In this document: one piece after another, positions 1 to 7,031 of the stretch
How the letters are laid out: each line of letters starts with the position of its first letter
Position numbering within the stretch: position 1 is the first letter of the stretch
Assembly (NCBI GenBank): GCA_029246995.1
Contig: JAQWMB010000012.1
Location: 1 to 64,000 of the forward strand
Direction: 5' to 3'
Length of the DNA stretch: 64,000 bases
DNA from: Dehalococcoidia bacterium
GTDB taxonomy: Bacteria > Chloroflexota > Dehalococcoidia > UBA2979
Notes under the pieces: model-generated
Seen by the model: the letters and a program-made list of their open reading frames with translations, nothing else
Told to the model about the DNA's origin: nothing
The model's database searches: none
Translations under genes and position numbers: made by a program

Positions 1-564
1 ATTACCCATGCAAAAGATGGGGATATGGATGCGTTTGGTGATTTGTACGATATTTATTTGCCAAGAATCTATAGATATTGTTTTGCAAGAGTACGCAATA
101 CAGCTGAGGCAGAGGATCTCGCCGAGGAGATCTTTTTAAAAGCACTATCGAATATGCACAAATTTAATTGGAGTCGTGCAATTGGCGGAGCGAATCCATT
201 TACAGCGTGGTTATTTCGGATTGCTCATAATCATGTAATATCTTTTACGAGAAGATTATCGAACAAAAACCCAACTTCAGAACTAGGTGATTGGATTCCT
301 GATAAAGAACGAACGCCAGAACAAGAAATTGAGTTACAGTTGTCCATTGATGAAGTATTTCAAGCTGTGCAATCTTTGCCAAGTGCGCAAAGAGATGTCA
401 TTATGATGCGTTTCAGTGCTGGTTTATCTATTGCTGAAACAGCTCAAGCTCTTGATAAAAAAGAATCAAATGTCAAGGTTCTTCAACATAAAGCTGTTAA
501 TAGTTTGAAAAAAAGCATGGTGACCAATACTGATATAGATGATACGGAGATGTCTGTTTCATGA
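1..564 (+). CDS. ECF-type RNA polymerase sigma factor, 5' end cut by window edge
   Basis: The protein directs RNA polymerase to a special promoter set. The track starts it at base 25, but the frame is open to base 1 and reads ITHAKDGD before that Met, which fits the usual start of the sigma region 2 helix, so the true start lies outside the window. Region 2 is visible (DLYDIYLPRIYRYCFARV, then AEDLAEEIFLKAL), and region 4 follows near the C-terminus (LPSAQRDVIMMRFSAGLSI with a helix-turn-helix, then ESNVKVLQHKAVNSLKK). The two-domain layout without region 3 is that of sigma-70 family group 4. The next gene, 129 bp downstream, encodes a single-pass membrane protein, the usual arrangement of a sigma factor and its membrane anti-sigma factor. 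The target promoters are not known. Confidence 0.9.
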   Translation: MTHAKDGDMDAFGDLYDIYLPRIYRYCFARVRNTAEAEDLAEEIFLKALSNMHKFNWSRAIGGANPFTAWLFRIAHNHVISFTRRLSNKNPTSELGDWIPDKERTPEQEIELQLSIDEVFQAVQSLPSAQRDVIMMRFSAGLSIAETAQALDKKESNVKVLQHKAVNSLKKSMVTNTDIDDTEMSVS

Positions 565-693
565 TAATACCTTGTGACTATAATAAATTTATTCAATTGA
601 ACGTTAACTTTTTGTTTAGTAAATCGTTTACTTTCTTGAAGGCAAATAATAACAAGATTATTTTTGTCGAAGTTTTTGGTGTAGGGGGAACCG

Positions 694-1659
694 TTGTCAA
701 AAGAATTTAATCATTCTCATAAAATTTCTGAATTATCAGATGTTGAAGCATTAGATAATGCAATTGATGCATTAAATGATGCAGATAATCATGTTTCTTT
801 TTCAAACAAAAACTTTGTTAATGCACTACACAAATCAATTAATCATACTTCTTTGAAACCTAGTCCGAGCTATACTGCTCGTTCCAAGGCCTATTTAATG
901 CATAAGTATGGTGAAGAACAATCTAAGCGTAATGCATTAATTTCTTTTGTGAATGTTAAAGAGCATTTTATTGATCTTTCAAAAATACTTGTTCGCTCTA
1001 CTGTTCTCGCACCTGTTGCAGCTGCCGTTGTCTTTGCATTTATAGGCGGGTATTTGTTTGGTAACACAACTTTAATGAATGAAGATGTACAAACTACCCA
1101 GGTTATTAATGTAAAAAGTAATTTAAATACCATTGTCTCCTCTCCAGAGATCCAAAATACAGATTCAAATCTTCCTGGTATTGTAATGACTACAGATATT
1201 GTGGAGCCTTCAACAAGTCCCGTTGATAATCAAGTAAATAATATTCAATCTAGTGCATCGGACAATGCAAAAACTCCACAAAGTAATATTGCTACAAATG
1301 TCGTGAATAGTGAAATACAAGCACAATTAGATGCCCTGCAATCTTCTCTATCTACTATTGCGGAGCTTGCTGATAATAATGAAGTATTGGATTCATCACT
1401 ACTTCATTCTATGGCAGGTAACCTTCATGCAATTACTTCTTACATTCAAAATACGGAAAAAATTGCGCCAACGTTTGTTATGCAATTTTTGGAAACTTCA
1501 ACTGGAGTTCGTTCGTCGCTGGCCACAGCAGGTAATGATGCTAATGATATAGCTTATATTGCAACAGAGATTGCAACCCAGGAAGGTATTATTGGTGTCG
1601 CCAAATATTTTGACTCACATCCTAATGCTTTAGCAATATATGCAGCAAATAACTGGTAA
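694..1659 (+). CDS. single-pass membrane protein, probable anti-sigma factor of the ECF sigma
   Basis: The start is TTG with a strong GTAGGGGG ribosome binding site six bases upstream. About 100 cytoplasmic residues, acidic then basic, precede one hydrophobic segment (VLAPVAAAVVFAFIGGYLFG, about residues 104-123). About 200 Ser/Thr/Asn-rich residues follow and would lie outside the membrane. No zinc-binding anti-sigma motif (HxxxCxxC) is visible, so the family is not certain. Position directly after an ECF sigma gene and the one-TM topology are the basis for calling it a regulator. Chloroflexota ECF neighbours often have this shape (DUF5667-like proteins), but I could not confirm membership. 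It may equally be a structural envelope protein. Confidence 0.6.
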   Translation: MSKEFNHSHKISELSDVEALDNAIDALNDADNHVSFSNKNFVNALHKSINHTSLKPSPSYTARSKAYLMHKYGEEQSKRNALISFVNVKEHFIDLSKILVRSTVLAPVAAAVVFAFIGGYLFGNTTLMNEDVQTTQVINVKSNLNTIVSSPEIQNTDSNLPGIVMTTDIVEPSTSPVDNQVNNIQSSASDNAKTPQSNIATNVVNSEIQAQLDALQSSLSTIAELADNNEVLDSSLLHSMAGNLHAITSYIQNTEKIAPTFVMQFLETSTGVRSSLATAGNDANDIAYIATEIATQEGIIGVAKYFDSHPNALAIYAANNW

Positions 1660-1699
1660 CAATACTTAAGCCTCTATCTTAGCTTTTAGGAGATTATAC

Positions 1700-1966
1700 A
1701 TGAGTGATGTCAATACTGATGATGATCTATCGACACAACTAACTAATAACTCAAATTGCGATAACGATTGTCAAGACTTACAACCCAGGTGGAGTGGTTC
1801 TGATGGCGTTGATAATATAGATAAAGCAATTGGTTTCGTTTGTCATCGTTGTCATAAAGAATATAGCCCATTAGCTGCAAAAAAGTATCTACAAGGAAAT
1901 CGAGTTGAACCAGATCCAGAACCAGATCCAGCTCCAGAACCAGAACTAGACACAATTGAAAAATAA
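1700..1966 (+). CDS. small protein with two Cys pairs and a Pro/Glu/Asp repeat tail
   Basis: The ORF has a good ribosome binding site (TTTTAGGAG) and lies 40 bp after the putative anti-sigma gene, so it is probably in the same operon. Cysteines occur as C20-x3-C24 and C48-x2-C51 (CHRCHKEYSP), which could form a zinc ribbon or knuckle. The C-terminus is an acidic Pro-rich repeat (EPDPEPDPAPEPELD) that looks disordered. I do not recognise a family. The opposite-strand ORFs over this gene are shadows caused by the repetitive codons. Confidence 0.6.
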   Translation: MSDVNTDDDLSTQLTNNSNCDNDCQDLQPRWSGSDGVDNIDKAIGFVCHRCHKEYSPLAAKKYLQGNRVEPDPEPDPAPEPELDTIEK

Positions 1967-2098
1967 TACGAAAAATGTTGCTTATTTCCCTTATAAATAG
2001 ATTGCGTCTCTTTAATAGTATTTTTTCCTTTTTCTCTTTGCCTTTGCTCCACTTTCTAGTAGAGTTAATAACTGTATTCTTAAGAGTACGTTATCAAG

Positions 2099-2125
2099 AA
2101 AAAAACAATTATTTATTGTTTTTTT
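2099..2125. terminator. A/T-rich hairpin, possible bidirectional terminator
   Basis: Seven A followed by CAAT pairs perfectly with ATTG followed by seven T, with a 5-base loop (TATTT), giving an 11-bp stem with U-runs readable on either strand. It lies about 130 bp after the small Cys-pair gene and could end the sigma/anti-sigma operon. The stem is weak in GC, so strength is uncertain. Confidence 0.45.
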
Positions 2126-2254
2126 CATTAACCTTTTAGGTGTAGATACGTTCTCTTTCTTGTAACCGAAGGTATATTATGCCTTTTGTTGTTCGTGTTT
2201 ATGTAAAAATAAATGTAAATAACAGGTTACAACGAAGTGGATAAGGAGAAAAAA

Positions 2255-2377
2255 TTGTTTCGATATTCCGGTAACGGTGCGACGTGTCAAACTGATGGCG
2301 TCTCGCTCGAGCGGCGATATCAGGCTCGTCAACCAGGTATACTGGGACGTTTTTTCAAATTAGAAACTTCAATATAG
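2255..2377 (+). CDS. possible 40-aa leader peptide overlapping the structured RNA
   Basis: A perfect AAGGAG Shine-Dalgarno (2243-2248) lies six bases before a TTG, opening a 40-codon frame that reads through the GC-rich helices and stops at TAG 2375-2377. The codons (CGA, GCG, ACG, TCG, CTC, CGG) are quite unlike those of neighbouring genes, and the peptide resembles nothing I know. It is either chance coding in a structured RNA or a true leader peptide whose translation would open the terminator hairpin. The SD is the only positive evidence. Confidence 0.25.
   Translation: MFRYSGNGATCQTDGVSLERRYQARQPGILGRFFKLETSI
2262..2355 (+). ncRNA. unassigned GC-rich structured RNA or attenuator in the surface-protein leader
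   Basis: Bases 2266-2350 are about 58% GC by hand count, in surroundings that look near 30%. Visible helices are CCG-GTAA-CGG with a GNRA loop (2268-2277), CTGAT/ATCAG (2292-2296 with 2319-2323) enclosing TCGC/GCGA (2303-2306 with 2314-2317), and CGTC-AA-CCAG/CTGG-GACG (2327-2349). The last is followed by six T, as in an intrinsic terminator. GACG at 2281 could also pair with CGTC at 2299 or 2327, so alternative folds exist. Flanking GTTTC (2257-2261 region) and GAAAC (near 2363-2367) could close the whole element. It matches none of the riboswitch consensus sequences I can recall. It may be a cis-acting attenuator or a separate small RNA ending near 2355. Confidence 0.5.
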
Positions 2378-2386
2378 TTTAGTTAG

Positions 2387-2409
2387 GAATTACAATTTTT
2401 TTGTAATTC
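2387..2409 (+). promoter_or_regulatory. perfect 9-bp hairpin next to the surface-protein ribosome binding site
   Basis: GAATTACAA and TTGTAATTC are exact reverse complements around a TTTTT loop, 10 bases before the SD (TAAGGAAT) of the 798-aa gene. Such hairpins can protect mRNA 5' ends or serve as operators for dimeric repressors; the sequence alone does not tell which. Confidence 0.45.
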
Positions 2410-2429
2410 TCATTCATTTAAGGAATAAA

Positions 2430-4826
2430 ATGAATACTTTTAAAAAATTAGCTATGCGTACTGCTGCTGTTACAGCTGCATTTGCACTAGCTTTTACATT
2501 TATGGTTTCAACCTCTAATGAAGTAGAAAGTGCTACAACCACAATGACGGCCGGTGCTGGAATAAATAATGCTTTGACAGCAACATCTGTTCCTGCTGCT
2601 GGTATTCTTGCTGCTGTCGGTGCAAACGGAATGACAGCTGTAACAGCTGGTCAAGTCGTTGAACTTACTCTTACAGCTGGTACAAATATCATTGAGGCAA
2701 ATGTAGCTAATTCTGATCTAGATGCAATACAGGCTGCAAATGGTGGTACAATTGGTAACAAAACTGCATGTAGTGCTGTTACTTCTAGTAACACTAACCG
2801 TACAATAAGTTGTGCGGTAGCCGCAGCATCTCTTTCTACTGTTACAAATCCCGGTACTGGAGCGATCACCATCGCTTTGACTGCTACTGCTGGAGGTAAT
2901 GAAATTATTTTGCCATTACAGGCAACAACTACTGCAACTTTGGGCGCGACTATTGCGGCCAGTGCATCTGATACTGTTACTGGATTGGCTAACTTAACAC
3001 TTATATCACCAGCGATTGCGTTGAGTGTTGCAAGTATTAAGGCTGATGGCGTTTCATCTACTAATGTTACTTTTGGCTCATCCGCTGATGTAACAACTGG
3101 TGGAGACACTGTGACAATTGTCACTGACACCGGTTTGTTTTTCAAGGGTGATGATGTCAGTGGTGATGAAGATCTACTTGTAGACTCAGCACAATGGTCA
3201 CCGAACCCTTCTGTTACAGGTGGAGTTACTCACAGTTTTACACTACGTGCTGAAACTGATGCTTCTGCTGCCGATGATGTTATTTCATTGCGATCAACAG
3301 AAACAGGTGCAGGTACTATTAAAGTGTATGTCACACCTAAGGGTGGTGGTAGTGCTGTGTTGGTTAAGCAACTAGCTGTTACGTTTACAGCTGCTACAGC
3401 ATCTGCTGCGTTAACTACAGTTACTTTAGGTACACCTTCACCAACTGCTATTGCAGGTGCTGGCGGCGTGCTTTCACGATTAACAGTTAACTTAAAAGAC
3501 CAAAATGCTGCTTTAATTGCAGCTGGTAAGACAGTTACTGTTACTACTTCTGAAGGTGTTATAGACAGTAATGGTACTACATGTGATACTGCTACTCCTA
3601 GTACAAAGACATCTGGTTCAGATGCATCTTGTACATTTACTTGGAGTGGTGCACAAGCAAACCTAACTTTATGGGGTATTGGTAACACTGGTACTGCGAC
3701 TATATCTGTGAAGGCGACACCATTTGGTACGACTACACCTATTACGTCGACAAAGTCTGTTACTCTTACAGGTGGCTCAGCTTCATCGTTGACACTAGGT
3801 CTATTCAATAGCACTAGTGCAACATCAGCTCCTGCAGCTTACGTTATTAAAAACGTAACTGACACAGCTGGTGCTGATTTCACTAGTGATGAAATTGTAG
3901 CTGTTGCTCAAGCACTAGATGCTAATGGCAACTACATTATTCCATCAGGAAATGTTACTTTTGCATTGACTAATGCAGCTGGTACAGCTGTTAATAGCAT
4001 TTGGGCTAACGCAGTTGAAAATACTACAATCCAAGCTGGTTCAGCTTGTTCTGTTTCAATTAGTCCTACCACTGGAAAGTGTGTAGATACAATTGAAGCT
4101 AACGCTAAGTTGAACAAGTCTGGTGCGATTGGTCTTTTAGACGTTGATAAAGCAACTACTGCTCCATTGGCTGCTGGTACATATACTGTAACTGCAACAC
4201 ATGGTACAGGTGCTTCAAAGAAGACAGCAACAGCAACATTTACTGTTGGTGCAGCTGTTTCAACTATTACTATAGCTGATATTGCAGCAACTACTGTTGG
4301 TGGTTCTACCACTATTACAGCTACTGCGAAGGATGCTGCTGGTAACTTAGTTGCTGATGGTACTCAAGTTGCGATTTCTTCAGCTGCTTCAAACATGCTA
4401 GTGAAGACTTCAACTGGTACTGTTGGTTCAACTGTTACTGTTGGTACATCTAATGGTGTAGTAACTGTAACTGGTCTAGCACTTGCAGCTGGCAATGCAC
4501 AAGTTTTTGCAACTTCAGGTACTAAATCTGGTAGTGCTCTTTCAAGCGTAACTGGTGGCGAAGCCTCTGGTTCACTTGATAAGAATATTCCAGCAGGTGG
4601 AAGTGGTTCAGTTTACTGGTCAGGTGGTAGTGGTATGGTTGCCGCTGCATCTGCTGGTGGTTGTGAAGCTTTGACTGTTGCTGGTGATAACGCCGCATTC
4701 AGTGGTAAGGTCGTTTATGTTGTAGGTGCAGCATTCTCTTCTGTTAACGCAGACTTCGATGCTCTTTACTCTGTTGACAATCTTACTAAGGGTGCTTATG
4801 AGTTGACCTGTAAGGCAGCTTCATAA
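2430..4826 (+). CDS. large secreted Ala/Thr/Gly/Ser-rich surface protein, S-layer-like
   Basis: A Sec signal peptide is clear (KKLAMRTAAVTAAFALAFTFM, cleavage near residue 35 before TTTMTAG). The remaining 760 residues are low-complexity and rich in Ala, Thr, Gly, Ser and Val, with alternating beta-type patterns such as TVTVTTSEG, TATATFTVGA and AGTYTVTATHGTGA that recall Ig-like or invasin-type repeats. Six cysteines occur in the body, and no C-terminal membrane anchor or sorting signal is seen. Codons are strongly biased to GCT, GGT, ACT and GTT, and the gene is richer in GC than its neighbours, which suggests very high expression. The composition also produces long antisense ORFs that are not genes. 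With the long structured leader, strong downstream terminator and adjacent sortase locus, a major cell-surface or S-layer-like role is likely but not proven. Confidence 0.7.
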   Translation: MNTFKKLAMRTAAVTAAFALAFTFMVSTSNEVESATTTMTAGAGINNALTATSVPAAGILAAVGANGMTAVTAGQVVELTLTAGTNIIEANVANSDLDAIQAANGGTIGNKTACSAVTSSNTNRTISCAVAAASLSTVTNPGTGAITIALTATAGGNEIILPLQATTTATLGATIAASASDTVTGLANLTLISPAIALSVASIKADGVSSTNVTFGSSADVTTGGDTVTIVTDTGLFFKGDDVSGDEDLLVDSAQWSPNPSVTGGVTHSFTLRAETDASAADDVISLRSTETGAGTIKVYVTPKGGGSAVLVKQLAVTFTAATASAALTTVTLGTPSPTAIAGAGGVLSRLTVNLKDQNAALIAAGKTVTVTTSEGVIDSNGTTCDTATPSTKTSGSDASCTFTWSGAQANLTLWGIGNTGTATISVKATPFGTTTPITSTKSVTLTGGSASSLTLGLFNSTSATSAPAAYVIKNVTDTAGADFTSDEIVAVAQALDANGNYIIPSGNVTFALTNAAGTAVNSIWANAVENTTIQAGSACSVSISPTTGKCVDTIEANAKLNKSGAIGLLDVDKATTAPLAAGTYTVTATHGTGASKKTATATFTVGAAVSTITIADIAATTVGGSTTITATAKDAAGNLVADGTQVAISSAASNMLVKTSTGTVGSTVTVGTSNGVVTVTGLALAAGNAQVFATSGTKSGSALSSVTGGEASGSLDKNIPAGGSGSVYWSGGSGMVAAASAGGCEALTVAGDNAAFSGKVVYVVGAAFSSVNADFDALYSVDNLTKGAYELTCKAAS

Positions 4827-4846
4827 GAAATAATTAAGTGAATTTT

Positions 4847-4872
4847 GTGTGGTGCTCATTTGAGCACTACAC
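4847..4872 (+). terminator. terminator-type hairpin after the surface-protein gene
   Basis: GTGTGGTGCTC and GAGCACTACAC form an 11-bp stem with one G-T wobble and an ATTT loop, 20 bases after the stop codon. The downstream T-run is interrupted (AACATTCTTTCTT), so it may stop RNA polymerase only partly or act as a 3'-end stabiliser. Confidence 0.65.
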
Positions 4873-4873
4873 A

Positions 4874-4902
4874 ACATTCTTTCTTAGTGCACCCTGTATA
4901 AT
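4874..4902 (+). promoter_or_regulatory. sigma-70-like promoter for the 173-aa gene
   Basis: A consensus TATAAT (4897-4902) lies 24 bases before the start codon of the next gene. The -35 position holds a weak ACATTC. Its place directly after the terminator supports separate transcription of the 173-aa gene. Confidence 0.4.
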
Positions 4903-4926
4903 ATATGGGGCGCGAAGGGAATAAAA

Positions 4927-5448
4927 ATGAACTTCAAGAAATTGATGACTCGCATTGGTGTTGGTACAGCTATGGCTGCACTTGCACTTAGCGCAGGTCT
5001 CGTTTTCAGTTCAACTGCCAACGCGCAAGCTCCTATGACTGTATTTGGTGAAGCAGCCGCTTCTGATACTGTCGGAATTTTAGTTGACGGCAAAGCATGC
5101 AAGGATGCATCCATTAAAGCAGATTCCGGTTCTTCAACTGGTTCTATCTTTCTTGGATATGTAGATCTTGGTGAATGCGGTGCTGCAGCTGGATCATCGA
5201 TAGGTTTTTCATTAAACGGCTCATCAACCGATGCAACTCTAACATGGAGAGCTGGTGGTGCACCATCTGCTGCTAAGGGTATAACTCTTACATCAACAGG
5301 TGTTGCTGCTCCAACAGTACCATCAACTGGTAATGCCGGACTTCTTGTTTCACAAGAATCTGGTAGCTCCTGGTTGGTATTTGCCCTCGGTCTTTTGGCT
5401 GTAGGTATGATTGGTTCATCTAGAATGGTTTCTAATCGTTCTAAATAA
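4927..5448 (+). CDS. secreted protein with VPSTG-TM-basic tail, probable sortase substrate
   Basis: The N-terminus is a signal peptide (KKLMTRIGVGTAMAALALSAG, cleavage after ANA near residue 33). The body is small, Gly/Ser/Ala-rich and has three or four cysteines. The C-terminus has the three-part layout of a cell-wall sorting signal: VPSTG at about 131-135, a hydrophobic stretch (WLVFALGLLAVGMIG, about 149-163) and a short positive tail (RMVSNRSK). VPSTG is a relaxed version of LPxTG. The sortase gene begins 147 bp downstream on the same strand, so enzyme and substrate are probably a pair. Codon bias resembles the preceding surface protein. It has its own promoter-like TATAAT and a strong terminator. 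The protein's function on the surface is unknown. Confidence 0.65.
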   Translation: MNFKKLMTRIGVGTAMAALALSAGLVFSSTANAQAPMTVFGEAAASDTVGILVDGKACKDASIKADSGSSTGSIFLGYVDLGECGAAAGSSIGFSLNGSSTDATLTWRAGGAPSAAKGITLTSTGVAAPTVPSTGNAGLLVSQESGSSWLVFALGLLAVGMIGSSRMVSNRSK

Positions 5449-5471
5449 GTTGAACATGATTGAATAAAATT

Positions 5472-5518
5472 GTGGGCTACTTACTTTTATTAGTAAGTAG
5501 CTCACTTTTTTTTACCCT
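5472..5518 (+). terminator. strong intrinsic terminator
   Basis: GTGGGCTACTTAC pairs with GTAAGTAGCTCAC (one G-T pair) around a short TTTTATTA loop and is followed at once by eight T. It begins 23 bases after the stop of the 173-aa surface gene. Confidence 0.85.
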
Positions 5519-5594
5519 TGCTTTACCACAATCTTCTTCATGCGTAGTATGTTATTATTAATCAATTAATTATTTATTATGTGGAGTTGCTCTA

Positions 5595-6425
5595 ATGATT
5601 TTAATTCAAAGAAGTCATTATGCAAGAGTCTTTTTTTATGGTTTAATGACGTCATTATTTTTATTTGCATGTAGCGATGGTGATAATAGTGCGGATGTTG
5701 TTATTACTCCTATTATTGAAAAACCTGTTGTTGTTACAATAGATGATCAAGCTAAAAAATCTAATTTACCTAGTACAAATATTGCTGAGACTGTTCCTGA
5801 TATTGACCCTCCTGATGAATCAACAAGTAATTCTACCACTGATACAGATACAGAAAAAGATGTAAATGATAAGGAAGAAAAAGAAGACATTGTGCATTCT
5901 ATAGTTGATCTTCATAAGAGATTTGGTGAGCCACCTTCAGCAAATTATGGCAGGCTTTCTATCCCTGCACTTGATATAGATGCTCCAATTGGCTTAAGTA
6001 CGATTACTGATGGAGTGATGACTAACCCTATAGGGCCAAGTGATGTGGTCTATTATGATTTTCAAGGTGATTGGTTAAATTTTGGTGGTGACATTGGTGT
6101 CAGAACAAATGCAATTTTTTCTGGTCATGTTGATTATGTTGCAAATGTTGCTTGGGCTGATATACCTTATGAAGGCGTAGGTGTCTTTTTTAATATAAGC
6201 TTATTATCACCTGGAGACGTTATCAACATACGAATCGGTGAACGTACTTATGTATATGGCGTGGTATGGAGAAGAATGATTCCAGCTGATTCTGATGAGT
6301 GGGAACCAATTTTACGTAAGGAAACTGGCTTAGACATGATTACTTTGATTACCTGTACTGGGGAATTTGATCCAAAAACATTAGAATATGCAGAACGTAC
6401 TGTCGTACGTGCTCATCGTATGTAG
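5595..6425 (+). CDS. sortase (class F-like) with lipoprotein-type N-terminus
   Basis: Sortases are cysteine transpeptidases that cut a sorting signal and join the protein to a surface acceptor. The catalytic domain is residues about 117-276: YGRLSIPALDIDAPIG opens it, His178 lies in FSGHVDY, Cys254 in TLITCTG, and Arg268/Arg272 in ERTVVRAHR. The short domain and single-domain layout fit class F-like sortases of Actinobacteria and Chloroflexota. The N-terminus (GLMTSLFLFAC-SDGD, Cys26) looks like a lipobox, so the enzyme may be lipid-anchored rather than held by a TM helix; an acidic Thr/Asp-rich linker (about 60-100) follows. A likely substrate (VPSTG tail) is the gene before it. RBS GTGGAG is ten bases from the ATG. 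Confidence 0.88.
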   Translation: MILIQRSHYARVFFYGLMTSLFLFACSDGDNSADVVITPIIEKPVVVTIDDQAKKSNLPSTNIAETVPDIDPPDESTSNSTTDTDTEKDVNDKEEKEDIVHSIVDLHKRFGEPPSANYGRLSIPALDIDAPIGLSTITDGVMTNPIGPSDVVYYDFQGDWLNFGGDIGVRTNAIFSGHVDYVANVAWADIPYEGVGVFFNISLLSPGDVINIRIGERTYVYGVVWRRMIPADSDEWEPILRKETGLDMITLITCTGEFDPKTLEYAERTVVRAHRM

Positions 6426-6437
6426 AAGGAGTATTTT

Positions 6438-6731
6438 ATGAAATATTATGTTTTGCTCACAACTATATTATTTGGCTTGGCTCTTACTGGATGTTACAGA
6501 GATAATTATGTTGTCTTAACGAACAATAGCAATGAGGATGAATTTGTACGAATAACTTGGAACTATAGAGGAGATTCTTTTACGACTAGTGCATCTGAGG
6601 AATTCTTTAAAGATATGGAAAAAAAATTTGATATAATCATTGATCAATCATGCTTTGATAAACTTCAAGTAGGCGAAAAAATACCAGATTGCTTACTTCC
6701 CGCCATAAAATGGGGCGCACGTATACGTTGA
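6438..6731 (+). CDS. small predicted lipoprotein of unknown function
   Basis: The 97-residue product has a clear lipoprotein signal (LLTTILFGLALTGC, lipid-attachment Cys19). The mature part is about 78 residues, mixed charge, with one more Cys pair (C62 and C74 region, QSCFD and PDCLL). It starts 12 bp after the sortase stop with a strong AGAAGGAG site, so it is co-transcribed with the sortase. No family is recognised. Confidence 0.6.
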   Translation: MKYYVLLTTILFGLALTGCYRDNYVVLTNNSNEDEFVRITWNYRGDSFTTSASEEFFKDMEKKFDIIIDQSCFDKLQVGEKIPDCLLPAIKWGARIR

Positions 6732-6746
6732 TTGGTTTATTGAATA

Positions 6747-6838
6747 TGGCGGAGAGGGTGGGATTCGAACCCACGAGGAGGTGTAATCCCCCTACACGCT
6801 TTCCAGGCGAGCCTATTCAACCACTCTAGCACCTCTCC
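6747..6838 (-). tRNA. tRNA-Ser(GGA)
   Basis: Read on the minus strand, the acceptor stem GGAGAGG pairs with CCTCTCC, discriminator G is followed by an encoded CCA, and the T-arm GTGGGTTCGAATCCCAC is complete. The anticodon loop CTGGAAA gives anticodon GGA. The long variable arm (GTGTAGGGGGATTACACC) is typical of tRNA-Ser. Confidence 0.95.
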
Positions 6839-6889
6839 AGGTTTACTATTAGTATATTGTAACAGTTGATAACTTGTATGCTAGCTGTA

Positions 6890-6977
6890 TGGCGGAGAGG
6901 GTGGGATTCGAACCCACGAGGCTTTTCAACCCACTGCTTTTCGAGAGCAGCACCTTCAACCACTCAGACACCTCTCC
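6890..6977 (-). tRNA. tRNA-Ser(CGA)
   Basis: The gene shares acceptor and T-arm sequence with the tRNA-Ser 51 bp away and also encodes CCA. The anticodon stem CTGCT/AGCAG encloses loop CTCGAAA, giving anticodon CGA, which reads UCG. A long variable arm is present (GTGGGTTGAAAAGCC). The tandem pair probably arose by duplication. Confidence 0.95.
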
Positions 6978-7031
6978 TAGATATAATTAATATGTGATAG
7001 ATAAAAAAGCACAGTTCATGTTTATAATAAT

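Larger units (their letters stand above)
1967..2429 (+). other. 463-bp intergenic leader region upstream of the surface-protein gene
   Basis: No convincing protein gene lies here. The region holds, in order, an A/T hairpin (2099-2125), a -10-like TATATT/TATTAT near 2172, a GC-rich structured segment (2262-2355) that ends in a terminator-like hairpin, and a perfect hairpin (2387-2409) just before the ribosome binding site of the 798-aa surface protein. A transcript starting near 2180 would give a leader of roughly 240 nt. The individual elements are listed separately. Confidence 0.6.

Noticed and set aside
1852-2052. Minus-strand Ser/Gly-repeat ORF
   Set aside because: It mirrors the Pro/Glu/Asp repeat of the small Cys-pair gene and has no support of its own.
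2262-2350. Hammerhead ribozyme because of CUGAUG in the leader RNA
   Set aside because: The core continues as CUGAUGG, not CUGAUGA, and the GAAA box is missing.
2651-4312. Three long minus-strand ORFs over the surface-protein gene
   Set aside because: They have no RBS or family match and arise from the strongly biased codons (GCT, ACT, GGT) of the true plus-strand gene.
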